A stretch of DNA of 64,000 nt from positions 1 to 64,000 of the forward strand of contig JAPKCM010000009.1 of assembly GCA_028822935.1 (NCBI GenBank), read 5' to 3'. The position numbers and the translations under genes are program-made. The notes below the pieces were generated by a model, which saw only the letters and a program-made list of their open reading frames with translations, had not been told where the DNA came from and did no database searches. Source of the DNA: Akkermansiaceae bacterium. Lineage in GTDB: Bacteria; Verrucomicrobiota; Verrucomicrobiia; Verrucomicrobiales; Akkermansiaceae. Of the stretch, positions 16,681 to 25,783 are shown one piece after another; the stretch's first letter is position 1; the number at the start of each line of letters is the position of its first letter.

Positions 16681-19464
16681 ATGCCCACCATCCCTCGCCT
16701 CCTCCGCCTATCCGGGACAGAAATTTACAATCACACCCCGGATAAAAATTTCCTCATGATCGGGGAACGGACCAATGTCGCCGGCTCTCCCCGCTTTCGT
16801 AAACTCATCAAAGAAGGTAAGCTCGAAGACGCGCTCGAGGTCGCCCGCCAACAAGTGATCAACGGAGCCAACGTGATCGACATTTGCTTCGATGACGGTC
16901 TCATCGATGGCAAGGTCATGATGGCACGCTTCCTCGACCTCATCCAGGCCGAGCCCGACATTCAAGCAGTCCCAATCATGGTCGACTCCTCCAAATGGGA
17001 GATCATTGAAGAGGGACTCAAGCACCTTCAAGGCAAGGGGATCGTCAACTCAATCTCCCTCAAGGAAGGCGAAGAAGCCTTCAAAAAAAACGCCAGCCAC
17101 ATCCGTAATTACGGAGCCGCTGCTGTCGTGATGGCCTTTGATGAAAATGGTCAGGCTGCCACTTACGAAGAAAAGATCCGTATCTGCAAACGCGCATACG
17201 ATATCCTTGTCGACGAAGTCGGCTTCCCGCCCGAGGACATCATTTTTGACCCCAATATTCTCACCGTTGCCACCGGTATCGAAGAGCATAATAACTATGC
17301 TCTCGATTTCATCAACGCTACCCGTTGGATCAAAGAGAACCTCCCCTTCGCCAAGGTCTCCGGCGGTGTCTCCAACATCTCCTTCTCGTTCCGCGGAAAT
17401 AACGCCGTCCGCGAAGCGATGCACTCAGCCTTCCTCTACCATGCCACCCAAGCCGGCATGGACATGGGCATCGTCAACGCCGGCATGCTCGAGGTCTACG
17501 ACCAAATCCCAAAAAACCTCCTCACCGCGGTCGAAGACGTCCTGCTCAATAAAGACGACGGCGCCACCGAACGCCTCCTCGATCTCGCCGAGTCATACAA
17601 AGGTCAGGGCGCAAAGAAACTCGCTGAAGATCTCACGTGGCGCGAAACCACCGTCGAGAAACGACTCGAGCACTCCCTCCTCAAAGGAATCGATAAGTTC
17701 ATCGTCGAGGACACCACCGAAGCTCTCGAAAATTACAAGAAGCCACTCAGCGTCATCGAAGGTCCCCTCATGGATGGCATGGGCATTGTAGGCGATCTAT
17801 TCGGAGCCGGTAAAATGTTCCTCCCGCAGGTGGTCAAGTCCGCCCGCGTGATGAAAAAATCAGTCGCCTATCTCGAACCCTTTATGGAGAAGGAACGTGA
17901 GATTCGCATCATCAAGCTCACCAAGAAACTCCAGGCGGAACGCTCCGATCTCTCAGAAAAGAACGCCCGGCGCGAAGCCGAAAAAGCCAACTCCAACGGC
18001 AAGATCATCATGGCCACGGTCAAGGGTGACGTGCACGACATTGGCAAAAATATTGTCGGCGTTGTCCTCGCCTGCAACGGCTTCGATGTCGTCGACATGG
18101 GCGTCATGGTTGCCTGCGATAAAATCCTCGAAGCCTTCGACAAAGAGAACGCCGACGTCATCGGCCTCTCAGGCCTCATCACTCCGTCCCTCGACGAAAT
18201 GATCACCGTCGCCAAGCAGGCCGAAAAGGCTGGCCTGGGAGCCAAGCAGGTTCCCATCCTCATCGGCGGAGCCACCACCAGCGCCGCCCACACCGCGATC
18301 AAAATCGCCGAGCACTACTCCGGCCCGCTCGTTCACGTTCTTGACGCCTCTCGCTCCGTCCCCGTCACCACCTCCCTTCTCTCGCTGGAAAACCGTGACG
18401 CATTCATCGCCGAAAACGAAATCAAGCATCAAAAGGCCCGCGAAAAATTTTCCGGTGCTCCCAAGAAAGAAACCATTTCTCTCACAGAAGCCCGCGCTAA
18501 AGCGCCGCAGATCGACTGGTCCAACTACCGTCCCCCCGTCCCCGAGTTCACCGGTACGCGAATCATCAAAAATCAATCCCTCCGAGAACTCGCAAACTAC
18601 ATCGACTGGACCCCCTTCTTCCACACTTGGGAACTCCGTGGAGTTTGGAATGAGGAAACCCAAACTCTCAAAACCAAAAACGTTGAAGGAGCCAAAATCG
18701 CGCTAGAACTCTACCATGATGCCCAAGATCTCCTTGAAAAAATCATCGCCGAGAAGAAGTTCACCGCTACCGGAATATACGGATTTTTCCCAGCTCATCG
18801 TGATGGCGACGACATCGTCGTGGCGACTACCTCCGGTCGCGTAGCCAAAACAAGCTCTCGGTCACAATCAAAGGTCGTTTTTCATACTTTGCGCCAGCAA
18901 CAGAAAAAAACCACCGGCAAACCCAACTTCGCCCTCAGTGATTACGTTGCCGAAAAAGACGACCACCTCGGTGGCTTCGTCGTCGGCATCCACGGTGCCG
19001 ATGAATGGGCAGCCGAACTTCGTAAAACTCACGATGTTGACGAAGCGATCATGGTCCAGGCCATCGCCGACCGTCTCGCCGAAGCCTTCGCCGAACTCCT
19101 CCACCACCGCGCCAGGATTTCATGGAGCATCGAGCGCCCCAGCCAGTTCACCAAGACCGAACTCATCCACGAAAAGTATCAAGGTATCCGCCCTGCTCCA
19201 GGCTATCCATCCCAGCCGGACCATACCGAAAAACCGGCTCTTTTTGAACTCCTCAATGCCCAAGAAGAAATCGGAGTCGAACTCACCGAGTCCTGCGCCA
19301 TGCACCCCGGCTCCGCCGTCTGCGGCCTCTACTTCTCGCACCCCGAGTCACACTACTTCATGATCAGCGAACTCCAAAAGGACCAGATCGAAGACTACGC
19401 CAAGCGCAAAGGCATCTCCATCGACGAAGCCGAAAAATGGCTCGGCCCATGGCTCGGCTACTGA
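16681..19464 (+). CDS. metH: Methionine synthase, folate/B12/reactivation modules (split MetH, part 2)
   Basis: About 927 residues. A pterin-binding barrel ([22 protein letters not shown]) is followed by the cap region. The cobalamin domain carries DVHDIG, where His is the lower axial ligand of cobalt. The AdoMet-binding reactivation domain is at the end ([23 protein letters not shown]). Together with part 1 it contains all MetH modules, with a total near 1290 residues against 1227 in E. coli. The Met at 16681 was chosen because the preceding 26 residues look non-coding. The stop overlaps the tail of the convergent PQQ-propeller gene by 7 bases. Confidence 0.92.
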   Translation: MPTIPRLLRLSGTEIYNHTPDKNFLMIGERTNVAGSPRFRKLIKEGKLEDALEVARQQVINGANVIDICFDDGLIDGKVMMARFLDLIQAEPDIQAVPIMVDSSKWEIIEEGLKHLQGKGIVNSISLKEGEEAFKKNASHIRNYGAAAVVMAFDENGQAATYEEKIRICKRAYDILVDEVGFPPEDIIFDPNILTVATGIEEHNNYALDFINATRWIKENLPFAKVSGGVSNISFSFRGNNAVREAMHSAFLYHATQAGMDMGIVNAGMLEVYDQIPKNLLTAVEDVLLNKDDGATERLLDLAESYKGQGAKKLAEDLTWRETTVEKRLEHSLLKGIDKFIVEDTTEALENYKKPLSVIEGPLMDGMGIVGDLFGAGKMFLPQVVKSARVMKKSVAYLEPFMEKEREIRIIKLTKKLQAERSDLSEKNARREAEKANSNGKIIMATVKGDVHDIGKNIVGVVLACNGFDVVDMGVMVACDKILEAFDKENADVIGLSGLITPSLDEMITVAKQAEKAGLGAKQVPILIGGATTSAAHTAIKIAEHYSGPLVHVLDASRSVPVTTSLLSLENRDAFIAENEIKHQKAREKFSGAPKKETISLTEARAKAPQIDWSNYRPPVPEFTGTRIIKNQSLRELANYIDWTPFFHTWELRGVWNEETQTLKTKNVEGAKIALELYHDAQDLLEKIIAEKKFTATGIYGFFPAHRDGDDIVVATTSGRVAKTSSRSQSKVVFHTLRQQQKKTTGKPNFALSDYVAEKDDHLGGFVVGIHGADEWAAELRKTHDVDEAIMVQAIADRLAEAFAELLHHRARISWSIERPSQFTKTELIHEKYQGIRPAPGYPSQPDHTEKPALFELLNAQEEIGVELTESCAMHPGSAVCGLYFSHPESHYFMISELQKDQIEDYAKRKGISIDEAEKWLGPWLGY

Positions 19465-20705
19465 TTCCCTTTGATGCTCCAAAGCGTCGTCTCCGAGCGC
19501 ACGATCATCCCCTTATCAAAGATAATCGGAGTTGCGAAAACCGGCTCACCAAAGTCGTTCTCGGCAATCTGCTTCGCCCCCTTGGGTGAAACCTCATGCA
19601 CATAGCCAATTCCTTCTTCCGTGAAGGAATAAAAGTGATCGCCCACCAGCATCGGCGAGGCTGAAAAATTGCGCTTCAACGACTCTACCCAGAGTCGCTC
19701 GCCATCCTTCTTGTTGATCGCACTCAGCTTCCCTGAATCCGTAATGAGATAAATGGTATCCTCCTTGATCACAAAAGAAGGAGTCGCAGGAATGTCTCTT
19801 TTCGACTCCCACTTCACGTGAGTCTTCGTCACGTCACCGACCGCATCCTCCAGCTTAATTGCCATCAATCTCGGTTTCATAAATCCAGTCGCAAGATAAA
19901 CCACCCCTTCATCGAGCACCGGAGTCGGCACGATCGACCAACCCACCCCACAATCCACCGACCAAACCAGCTCGCCACTCTTCGGCCGATAAGCCCCTAC
20001 ATGCTCACTCCCTTGGCTCACCACCAGAGACTCCCCGTTCATCTCCACTACCAGCGGCGTTCCAAAGGAAAACTTCTGTTTCGTATCCACCCCGCGATCC
20101 TTCTGCCAAATCTTCTTCCCCGTCGTCGCATCCAGCCCGCGCACCAGGGCCTCATCTTCCCCATCCGCGCTGAAAACCAACACCCCTTCGCACAGCACCA
20201 TACTCCCCCCATTTCCATGCACCGCGGGATAGCTCTCGTGAAAGCGCCACTGCACCTTGCCATCCTTCAAGCTCAGGGCCGCCGTCCCCATATGTCCAAA
20301 ATGCACGTAGACCATCCCGTCCGCGATCAGCGCTGAAGGACTCGCGAGACCATTCTTCCGGTGCCGCATTCCCGCGTCTTTCTCACTCGGATCAAAAACC
20401 TTCTCATCCCACACAATCTTCCCTGTCTTCGCATCCACCGCGACGACCCGGAGTTCCACCTTCTCTTTCCCCACCGCTGTCGTCACGACAATCAGCCCAT
20501 CACTCATCACCGGCGAGGACCACCCCTTCCCCGGAATCTTGCTCTTCCACGCCAAGTCGTTTTCAAAATCGATTTCAACCGGAACAAACTGAGCATCCAC
20601 CACCCCCTGCAATTCTCCTCCACGGATCTCCGTCCACTCCACCGCCATCGCCATCGCCCCAAAGGACAAACACAAGATTCCACCAACAATAATTCCCTTA
20701 CTCAT
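19458..20705 (-). CDS. Exported PQQ-type beta-propeller repeat protein
   Basis: 415 residues with a signal peptide (ending near AMAMAVEW) followed by repeated blade motifs. The repeats contain conserved Trp/Gly pairs such as [25 protein letters not shown] and [13 protein letters not shown], typical of PQQ-like propellers. No catalytic dehydrogenase residues or haem motif were noticed, so it is probably a binding or scaffold protein of the kind abundant in Verrucomicrobiota and Planctomycetota. A GGAG-type ribosome binding site precedes the start. It is convergent with metH and divergent from the small zinc-ribbon gene. Confidence 0.85.
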   Translation of the reverse strand: MSKGIIVGGILCLSFGAMAMAVEWTEIRGGELQGVVDAQFVPVEIDFENDLAWKSKIPGKGWSSPVMSDGLIVVTTAVGKEKVELRVVAVDAKTGKIVWDEKVFDPSEKDAGMRHRKNGLASPSALIADGMVYVHFGHMGTAALSLKDGKVQWRFHESYPAVHGNGGSMVLCEGVLVFSADGEDEALVRGLDATTGKKIWQKDRGVDTKQKFSFGTPLVVEMNGESLVVSQGSEHVGAYRPKSGELVWSVDCGVGWSIVPTPVLDEGVVYLATGFMKPRLMAIKLEDAVGDVTKTHVKWESKRDIPATPSFVIKEDTIYLITDSGKLSAINKKDGERLWVESLKRNFSASPMLVGDHFYSFTEEGIGYVHEVSPKGAKQIAENDFGEPVFATPIIFDKGMIVRSETTLWSIKGNQ

Positions 20706-20838
20706 AAGATTCTCCTACGAAATCAGGAAAACGATTCCTTTCAAGCATCTCTGATCGTCATCTCCTCATCCGTCGTTGAAAAGCGTCTCGAAAAGAGGCA
20801 GGCTTCCGTGCTGACAAACCATTTTACCAGCTCCCTCC

Positions 20839-21111
20839 ATGTCATCTCAGTCTGTCACTCCCACCTTCATCTGCCCCCTCTGCGACACCACTCTTGATAA
20901 AGTCGAAGTCGCCCTTAGACGGAACATTTGGAACAGCATCCTTACTGGACTCGGAAGCTCCCAACTCCAAGTTTATCGCCGAAAAACAAATTCTTGGCAG
21001 ATCTTCCTCAAACCAGGCCGCGACATCCCTGCCCTCTCCTGTCCAAAGTGCGGAACCCTCACCATTCCACCCTCGATCCCATCACACCGCGAATCCCTCG
21101 GCCTCAAGTAA
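20839..21111 (+). CDS. Small zinc-ribbon-like protein
   Basis: 90 residues with two CxxC pairs, CPLC near the N-terminus and CPKC near residue 69. Together they could bind one zinc ion. No domain name can be given. Its stop lies two bases before the start of the next gene, so the two are probably cotranscribed. The longer overlapping frame in the ORF track (from 20928) is a shadow in this part: its first 62 residues are Pro/Ser/Arg-rich. Confidence 0.65.
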   Translation: MSSQSVTPTFICPLCDTTLDKVEVALRRNIWNSILTGLGSSQLQVYRRKTNSWQIFLKPGRDIPALSCPKCGTLTIPPSIPSHRESLGLK

Positions 21112-21113
21112 CA

Positions 21114-21881
21114 ATGCCCCGTCCACTCATGGAATATTTCCTCCCCCTTCTCCTCCTCAGCGCACTCGTCCTTCCAAGCACCGCTGAAGTCCCCGTCCTC
21201 AATCAATACGTCCTGGCAGCGGTCAAGAGCATGCCCTCCGGCGGCGGATACGAGGCCTCCCAAAAAGCAGTCGATCGCCTTGCCGCAAATGTCTCCTACC
21301 GCGATGGCACCATTCATCAAAATCTCAAATCCTCAAAATCCTCCTTTTGCTCTGGCGCGACCTACATTGTCTTCCTCCGCGCCATTGAAAAACTGCGAGC
21401 AAATAACTCCCTCACCCTCTCCGGGAAACAACTCCAACGCTACGCCAAGATCGGCGTGCAAGATGGCGAGGATCTCTTCGGCCGCTGGAATGCCAACGGC
21501 CCCGGCACCGCCAAACTCTTTACCGAACTCGACTGTGGCGTCAATTTCACTTCCTTCGCCCACGCAAACCCCGGAGACTTCTTGAAAATTTGGTGGACCG
21601 ATGCCATTGGAAAACGCGAGCGCGGACACCTCGTCGTCTACCTAAGCCACACAAAAGAGAGCGTCAAATTTTGGTCCTCCAATCAACCCTCCGGCTACGG
21701 CTCGAAAACAGTCTCTCGCTCACGCATCAAACATGCCCTCTTCAGCCGCCTCACCCGACACGACCGCCTCGCAAAAGCCTCCGGTCTCTCGAAGAAGAGC
21801 CAATTCCTCGCCGACATGCTACGCAAGGACTTCACATGGGCCCAAGTCATCAAAGCCTGTAAAGTCCGCCAAACCCCATAG
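21114..21881 (+). CDS. Secreted protein with Cys/His arrangement like NlpC/P60 or CHAP peptidases
   Basis: 255 residues from the Met at 21114, which is followed by a signal peptide (FLPLLLLSALVLPSTAE). SSFCSGATYIVFL places a Cys at the start of a helix, RGHLVVYLS carries a His on a strand, and WSSNQ follows. This order resembles papain-like cell-wall hydrolases, but I cannot confirm the family by eye. I rejected the ORF-track start at 20928 because it overlaps the zinc-ribbon gene with unlikely composition. Periplasmic location is inferred. Confidence 0.65.
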   Translation: MPRPLMEYFLPLLLLSALVLPSTAEVPVLNQYVLAAVKSMPSGGGYEASQKAVDRLAANVSYRDGTIHQNLKSSKSSFCSGATYIVFLRAIEKLRANNSLTLSGKQLQRYAKIGVQDGEDLFGRWNANGPGTAKLFTELDCGVNFTSFAHANPGDFLKIWWTDAIGKRERGHLVVYLSHTKESVKFWSSNQPSGYGSKTVSRSRIKHALFSRLTRHDRLAKASGLSKKSQFLADMLRKDFTWAQVIKACKVRQTP

Positions 21882-21971
21882 TCCAAACCTCCGCAACCTC
21901 CCGCTTTAGCAGTTTCTTTTGTTCTTCGACGCACCGTGTGGGTGCACCCTTTTACGCGCTTCATTCTTCCC

Positions 21972-22646
21972 ATGAATTGGAAACCCCTCCTCGCTGCCCG
22001 CGAAACCGACACCCACTTCGTCATCGAAGGCCGCCACGCCGTCGAACGCCTCCTCGACTCTTCCTATGAAGTCGAAAAAGTTATCGAGATCGGCCTCGAT
22101 CTTTCTCGCGAAGAGGCCTCACAACTCCTCGGCTTTAAATTCCATCGAAGCCACCTCGCCATCGCCAAAAAACCTGAGCAGCAGCCCCCACTCTCGGTTT
22201 TTAAAGAAGGCCCCGTAGTCATCCTCCCTGAAATTGCGGACCCGGGAAACTTAGGCACCATCATCCGAAACACCGCAGCTCTCGGAGGCGCGGGCCTCCT
22301 TCTTGGAAAAGGGGCTTCACCCTTCAACGCCAAAGCGGTCAGAGCTTCTGCCGGTGCCCTCTTCCGCCTTCCCGTGCGAAAAAGCCCCGACTTGATCGCG
22401 GACCTCCACGAACTCGCGGAATCCCGCACCGTCATCGGCACCTACCTCGGATCCGATGCACTCCCCTTCGATCAACTCCCCCGCATCGACCGACCGGTAG
22501 CGCTCATTCTGGGCCCCGAGGATTTTGGAATTTCTCAAGAAATCCGGGATCTCTGTCATCACCTCAGCTATATTCCCATGGCTCGAAACATCGATTCTCT
22601 CAACGTCGCCTCTTCCTCGGCCATTTTTCTGCAAGCACTTCGCTGA
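21972..22646 (+). CDS. SpoU/TrmH family RNA 2'-O-ribose methyltransferase
   Basis: About 224 residues from the Met at 21972. The three SPOUT knot motifs are visible: motif 1 DPGNLGTIIRNTAALG, motif 2 LILGPEDFGIS and motif 3 IPMARNIDSLNVASS. An N-terminal substrate-binding segment (FVIEGRHAVERLL) is present. Such enzymes methylate riboses in tRNA or rRNA using AdoMet; the exact site cannot be told. It is possibly cotranscribed with upstream genes, though a 90-base spacer contains a small GC-rich hairpin. Confidence 0.9.
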   Translation: MNWKPLLAARETDTHFVIEGRHAVERLLDSSYEVEKVIEIGLDLSREEASQLLGFKFHRSHLAIAKKPEQQPPLSVFKEGPVVILPEIADPGNLGTIIRNTAALGGAGLLLGKGASPFNAKAVRASAGALFRLPVRKSPDLIADLHELAESRTVIGTYLGSDALPFDQLPRIDRPVALILGPEDFGISQEIRDLCHHLSYIPMARNIDSLNVASSSAIFLQALR

Positions 22647-22774
22647 GATTATCGCGTGATAAGGAGGAAATCCCACTCGTCCCTCAACCTGTTCTCAGCG
22701 GTGGAGCTTTTTTGTCCCTTAATCCGACCTTCCCCTCTTGCCTCCGGCAGGTGATACGCTAGTTTGGTCGCGTT

Positions 22775-23224
22775 ATGAAACGCTCACTACTACTTCTTTG
22801 TGCCTTTGGCCTTCTTGCTCCCGCGACGATCTCCGCTCACTGCCAAGTCCCCTGCGGTATCTACGATGACAACAACGTCCTCGGAAAGATGCACACCGAC
22901 TTCGTCACCATCGAAAAAGCATCCAAGCAGATCGTCGAACTTTCCAAAGATCCTGCTGCAAATGCGCACCAACTCACTCGTTGGATCCTCAATAAGGAGG
23001 AGCACGCCCAGTCGATCCAGGAAACCGTCACCAACTACTTCCTCGCCCAACGCCTCAAGCCAGGTGAAGCAAAGACCGACAAGGACGCTTATCTTAAGAA
23101 GCTCACCACCTGCCACAAAGTCATCGTCGCCGCCATGAAGTGCAAGCAGTCCACCGATGCCGAGGCCGTTGGAACCCTCCACGACGAGCTCCACACCTTC
23201 ATGGACCTCTTCGGCGTGAAGTAA
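22775..23224 (+). CDS. sodN: Nickel superoxide dismutase with Sec-type leader
   Basis: 149 residues. The diagnostic Ni-hook HCQVPCGIYDD starts at residue 22, directly after a hydrophobic leader ending in ISA. Cleavage there by signal peptidase I would expose His1, which is needed as a nickel ligand together with Cys2 and Cys6 and their backbone. The remainder is the helical bundle typical of Ni-SOD (EEHAQSIQE, LHDELHTFMDLF). Many Ni-SODs instead have a short propeptide removed by a SodX protease; none is seen here. The enzyme would therefore detoxify superoxide in the periplasm. Confidence 0.93.
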   Translation: MKRSLLLLCAFGLLAPATISAHCQVPCGIYDDNNVLGKMHTDFVTIEKASKQIVELSKDPAANAHQLTRWILNKEEHAQSIQETVTNYFLAQRLKPGEAKTDKDAYLKKLTTCHKVIVAAMKCKQSTDAEAVGTLHDELHTFMDLFGVK

Positions 23225-23264
23225 ACCTCAGGAATCCACCGCCCCAAAGGGGCAAATTATTTAG

Positions 23265-23317
23265 CCCAAGGCACCTCGCCGCAGCTCACTGAGCGAAGAC
23301 GGAATGCCTTGGGTTTT
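23265..23317 (+). terminator. Long hairpin with U tract after sodN
   Basis: CCCAAGGCA pairs with TGCCTTGGG (9 bp) and is followed by TTTT. The loop holds a smaller GCTC-ACT-GAGC hairpin. A second compact hairpin, GCCCC-AAA-GGGGC, lies just before it at 23241-23253. The simplest reading is termination of sodN; a leader element for the following gene is an alternative. Confidence 0.5.
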
Positions 23318-23344
23318 ATGCGTCTCCAATTTGCCCTCCCTCCC

Positions 23345-24661
23345 ATGAACCTTCCTCCCAACATCATCCCAGACCTCCAACGCGCCCACTCCCGCCGCTG
23401 GTTCATGAAAGACTGCGGCCTCAGCCTCGGTGCCATCGCCCTCGCATCCCTCGAAGCCCGCGCCAATTCCGAGAACCTCAATCCCATGGCGCCCAAGAAT
23501 CCCAACTTCGGGGGAAAGGCCAAAAACGTCATCTACCTCTTCATGGGCGGAGCCCCCAGCCACCTCGATCTCTTCGACAACAAACCCGAACTCGCCCGGC
23601 TCGATGGCACCAAACCTCCCGCCGAACTCCTCAAGGGCTACCAATCCGCCTTTATCAACCCCGAGAACAACCTCCTCGGGCCAAAATTCAAATTCAAGAA
23701 ATATGGTAAGGCCGGCACCGAAATGGCCGACATCCTCCCGCACATTGGCTCCCACGCAGACGACATCGCCGTCATCCGCTCCATGCACACCGAGGCCTTC
23801 AATCACGCCCCGGCCCAAATCCTCCTCTCCACCGGCTCCCAACAATTCGGCCGCCCCAGCATCGGCTCATGGGTCACCTACGGACTTGGCTGCGATACCG
23901 ACAACCTCCCCGCCTTCGTCGTCATCTCTTCCGGCTCCAAAAGCCCCTCCGGCGGCGCAGGAAATTTCAACTCCGGCTTCCTCCCCTCCATCTACGATGG
24001 CGTCCAGTTCCGCTCCGTCGGCGACCCCGTCCTCTTCCTTTCCAATCCCTAAGGTATCGAAAAACAGAACCGCAAGGCTGTCATCGATGCCATCAATGAA
24101 CTCAACCACCGGCACTTCGAATCCGTCGGCGACCCCGAAATCCAAACCCGCATCGCCGCCTATGAAATGTCGGCCCGCATGCAAGACGTCGCCCCCGAGG
24201 TCACCGACATCTCCCGCGAGCCCAAGCACATCCAGGAAATGTATGGAGCCGAACCCGGCAAGCGCTCCTTCGCCAACAACGCCCTCCTCGCAAGAAGACT
24301 CATCGAGCGCGGCGTCCCCTTCGTCGAACTCTTCCACGAATCCTGGGACCAGCACGGCGGCCTCGTCGGCGAATTCGGTCGTACCCCCATGACCCAAGGC
24401 GGCACCGATGGCCGCGATCACCACCCCAACGCCTTCACCATGTGGCTCGCCGGCGGCGGCATCAAAGGCGGTGTCAACCACGGCAAGACCGACGACCTCG
24501 GCTTCAACGCAGTCGAAGACAAAGTCCACGTCCATGACCTCAACGCGACCATCCTCCACCAACTCGGCTTCGATCACACCAAGCTCACCACGAGATTCCA
24601 AGGCCGCGACTTCCACCTCACCGACGTCCACGGCAATGTCGTCAAACCCATCCTCGCCTAA
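23345..24661 (+). pseudogene. DUF1501 family protein broken by an in-frame TAA and an internal deletion
   Basis: The N-terminal part (RRW twin-arginine-like leader, VIYLFMGGAPSHLDLFDN, HIGSHADDIAVIRSMHTEAFNHAP) and the C-terminal part ([20 protein letters not shown], a typical end) lie in one frame. A TAA at 24050-24052 after FLSNP separates them. In addition, [10 protein letters not shown] runs directly into VGEFGRTPM, whereas intact DUF1501 proteins have about 40-50 residues between these motifs. The gene is therefore doubly damaged. Its usual PSD1-type cytochrome partner gene is not next to it. A possible earlier start lies at 23309. Confidence 0.85.
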
Positions 24662-24910
24662 AGGAAAGGAGCCGTGGCGCCCCGCCGCTTAACTTGGCAA
24701 GCCCCTCAACCCGACATGGAGTCGAGAATGAAATGTCCTCGGGTGCATTTCTGTCTGCCCCCGAACCAAGCCCCTCAACCAAGATTAGCCACATTCGTAA
24801 GATTCGCGTTCTAATCCACCGTGGTCTTCCCCATCCATAGACTTTCACCCCCCAACTTCCCCGTCTAAAATTTCCAAATTTTGAATTTGTTTCGGAGCGC
24901 GGAAGCGGAG

Positions 24911-24930
24911 CAAAGCGAGATTTCGCTTTG
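24911..24930. repeat. Perfect 8-bp hairpin CAAAGCGA-GATT-TCGCTTTG
   Basis: The two arms are exact complements around a four-base loop. It has no T tract, so terminator function is doubtful. It may be part of a small repeated palindromic element, but a second copy was not found in the window. Confidence 0.4.
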
Positions 24931-24970
24931 GACTCATCATTAAAAACGGTTCAAAAAAGATAGCGAAATA

Positions 24971-25066
24971 TCATCTTTAGTATTCATAGACGAAGCAGAA
25001 ACCCGCGCCAGGCCCAAGATCGCCGACTACATCCTCGTCCACCGCAACTGAAAGCTCGCCACTTCC
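24971..25066 (+). pseudogene. Possible remnant of a type I restriction HsdR N-terminus
   Basis: One frame reads FIDEAETRA, then IADYILVHRN, a TGA stop, and KLA. HsdR N-terminal nuclease domains contain an EAETRA-type opening and later an ADYVL-type strand leading to LAVIEAK. Here the two are joined with most of the intervening residues missing and the frame stops before the catalytic region. This is a weak but suggestive match to decayed restriction DNA. Confidence 0.4.
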
Positions 25067-25189
25067 AGAACAACGACAAAACGATCCCCACCATTCGCAC
25101 CACTTCCCAAAATCTCTCATTGTCGGAATCACATTTGAAATGCCTGTGTTTGTATTTTCTCCACTTTTCCTTTTCTCTTCCTCATCACC

Positions 25190-25783
25190 ATTTCCGAAAC
25201 CAACTTTACCGCCATCGACTTTGAATCGGCTGGCACCGCCAAGGGACGTACCGACGCGCCCATTCAAATTGGATTAGGATCTTGGTCGGTCGAGTCCGAC
25301 ATCACGGACCCCTACGTATCGTTTCTCCACTGCGATCAGGACGTTACTTGGGCGGCCCAAAAGGTTCATGGCATCACCACCGATGACCTTGCTGATGCTC
25401 CATCCCTGCTCTCCCTCTGGCCTCTCTTAAAGAAGCGTCTTGGCGCAGGACCTGTCGTTGCTCATGGCCATGGCACAGAGAAACGATTTCTACGAACCTT
25501 CCCGGGACATCGTTTTGGTCCATGGATCGACACCCTTCAACTCGCCCGCGCAGCGTGGCCCGACCAACCTTCGCACTCATTGGGCGATCTCTGCCAAGCT
25601 CTGGGACTGAATGAATTCTCAAAGCACGCTCCGGGCCGCAACTGGCACGATGCTCTTTATGATGCGCTTGCCTCCCTCGCGCTTCTCAAGCAACTTGTTG
25701 TTGAATTCGATCTCACAAATCGTCCTATCGATCTCCTTCTCACTCCTGACACCTCAACCTGGCACCGCCTCCGTCATTCATGA
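25190..25783 (+). CDS. DEDDh 3'-5' exonuclease, start codon apparently ATT
   Basis: The ORF track shows only the last 67 residues because no ATG occurs earlier. The open frame extends upstream and contains all three exonuclease motifs: ExoI AIDFESAG, ExoII VVAHGHGTEKRFL (a variant of HNAxFD) and ExoIII NWHDALYDALASL. The natural beginning is SETNFTAIDFE, preceded by ATT at 25190; the nearest alternative start is a TTG at 25136. The product would be about 197 residues, DnaQ-epsilon-like in fold. The stop overlaps the aroB start (ATGA), which supports real translation. A mutated start codon is the alternative explanation. Confidence 0.7.
   Translation: MSETNFTAIDFESAGTAKGRTDAPIQIGLGSWSVESDITDPYVSFLHCDQDVTWAAQKVHGITTDDLADAPSLLSLWPLLKKRLGAGPVVAHGHGTEKRFLRTFPGHRFGPWIDTLQLARAAWPDQPSHSLGDLCQALGLNEFSKHAPGRNWHDALYDALASLALLKQLVVEFDLTNRPIDLLLTPDTSTWHRLRHS

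Larger units (their letters stand above)
24662..25189. other. Non-coding stretch with repeats and gene debris
   Basis: No intact gene. It contains a 14-base direct repeat CAAGCCCCTCAACC at 24699-24712 and 24767-24780, a perfect hairpin at 24911-24930, and an HsdR-like fragment at about 24971-25066 listed separately. Low-complexity T-rich sequence precedes the exonuclease gene. Confidence 0.5.
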
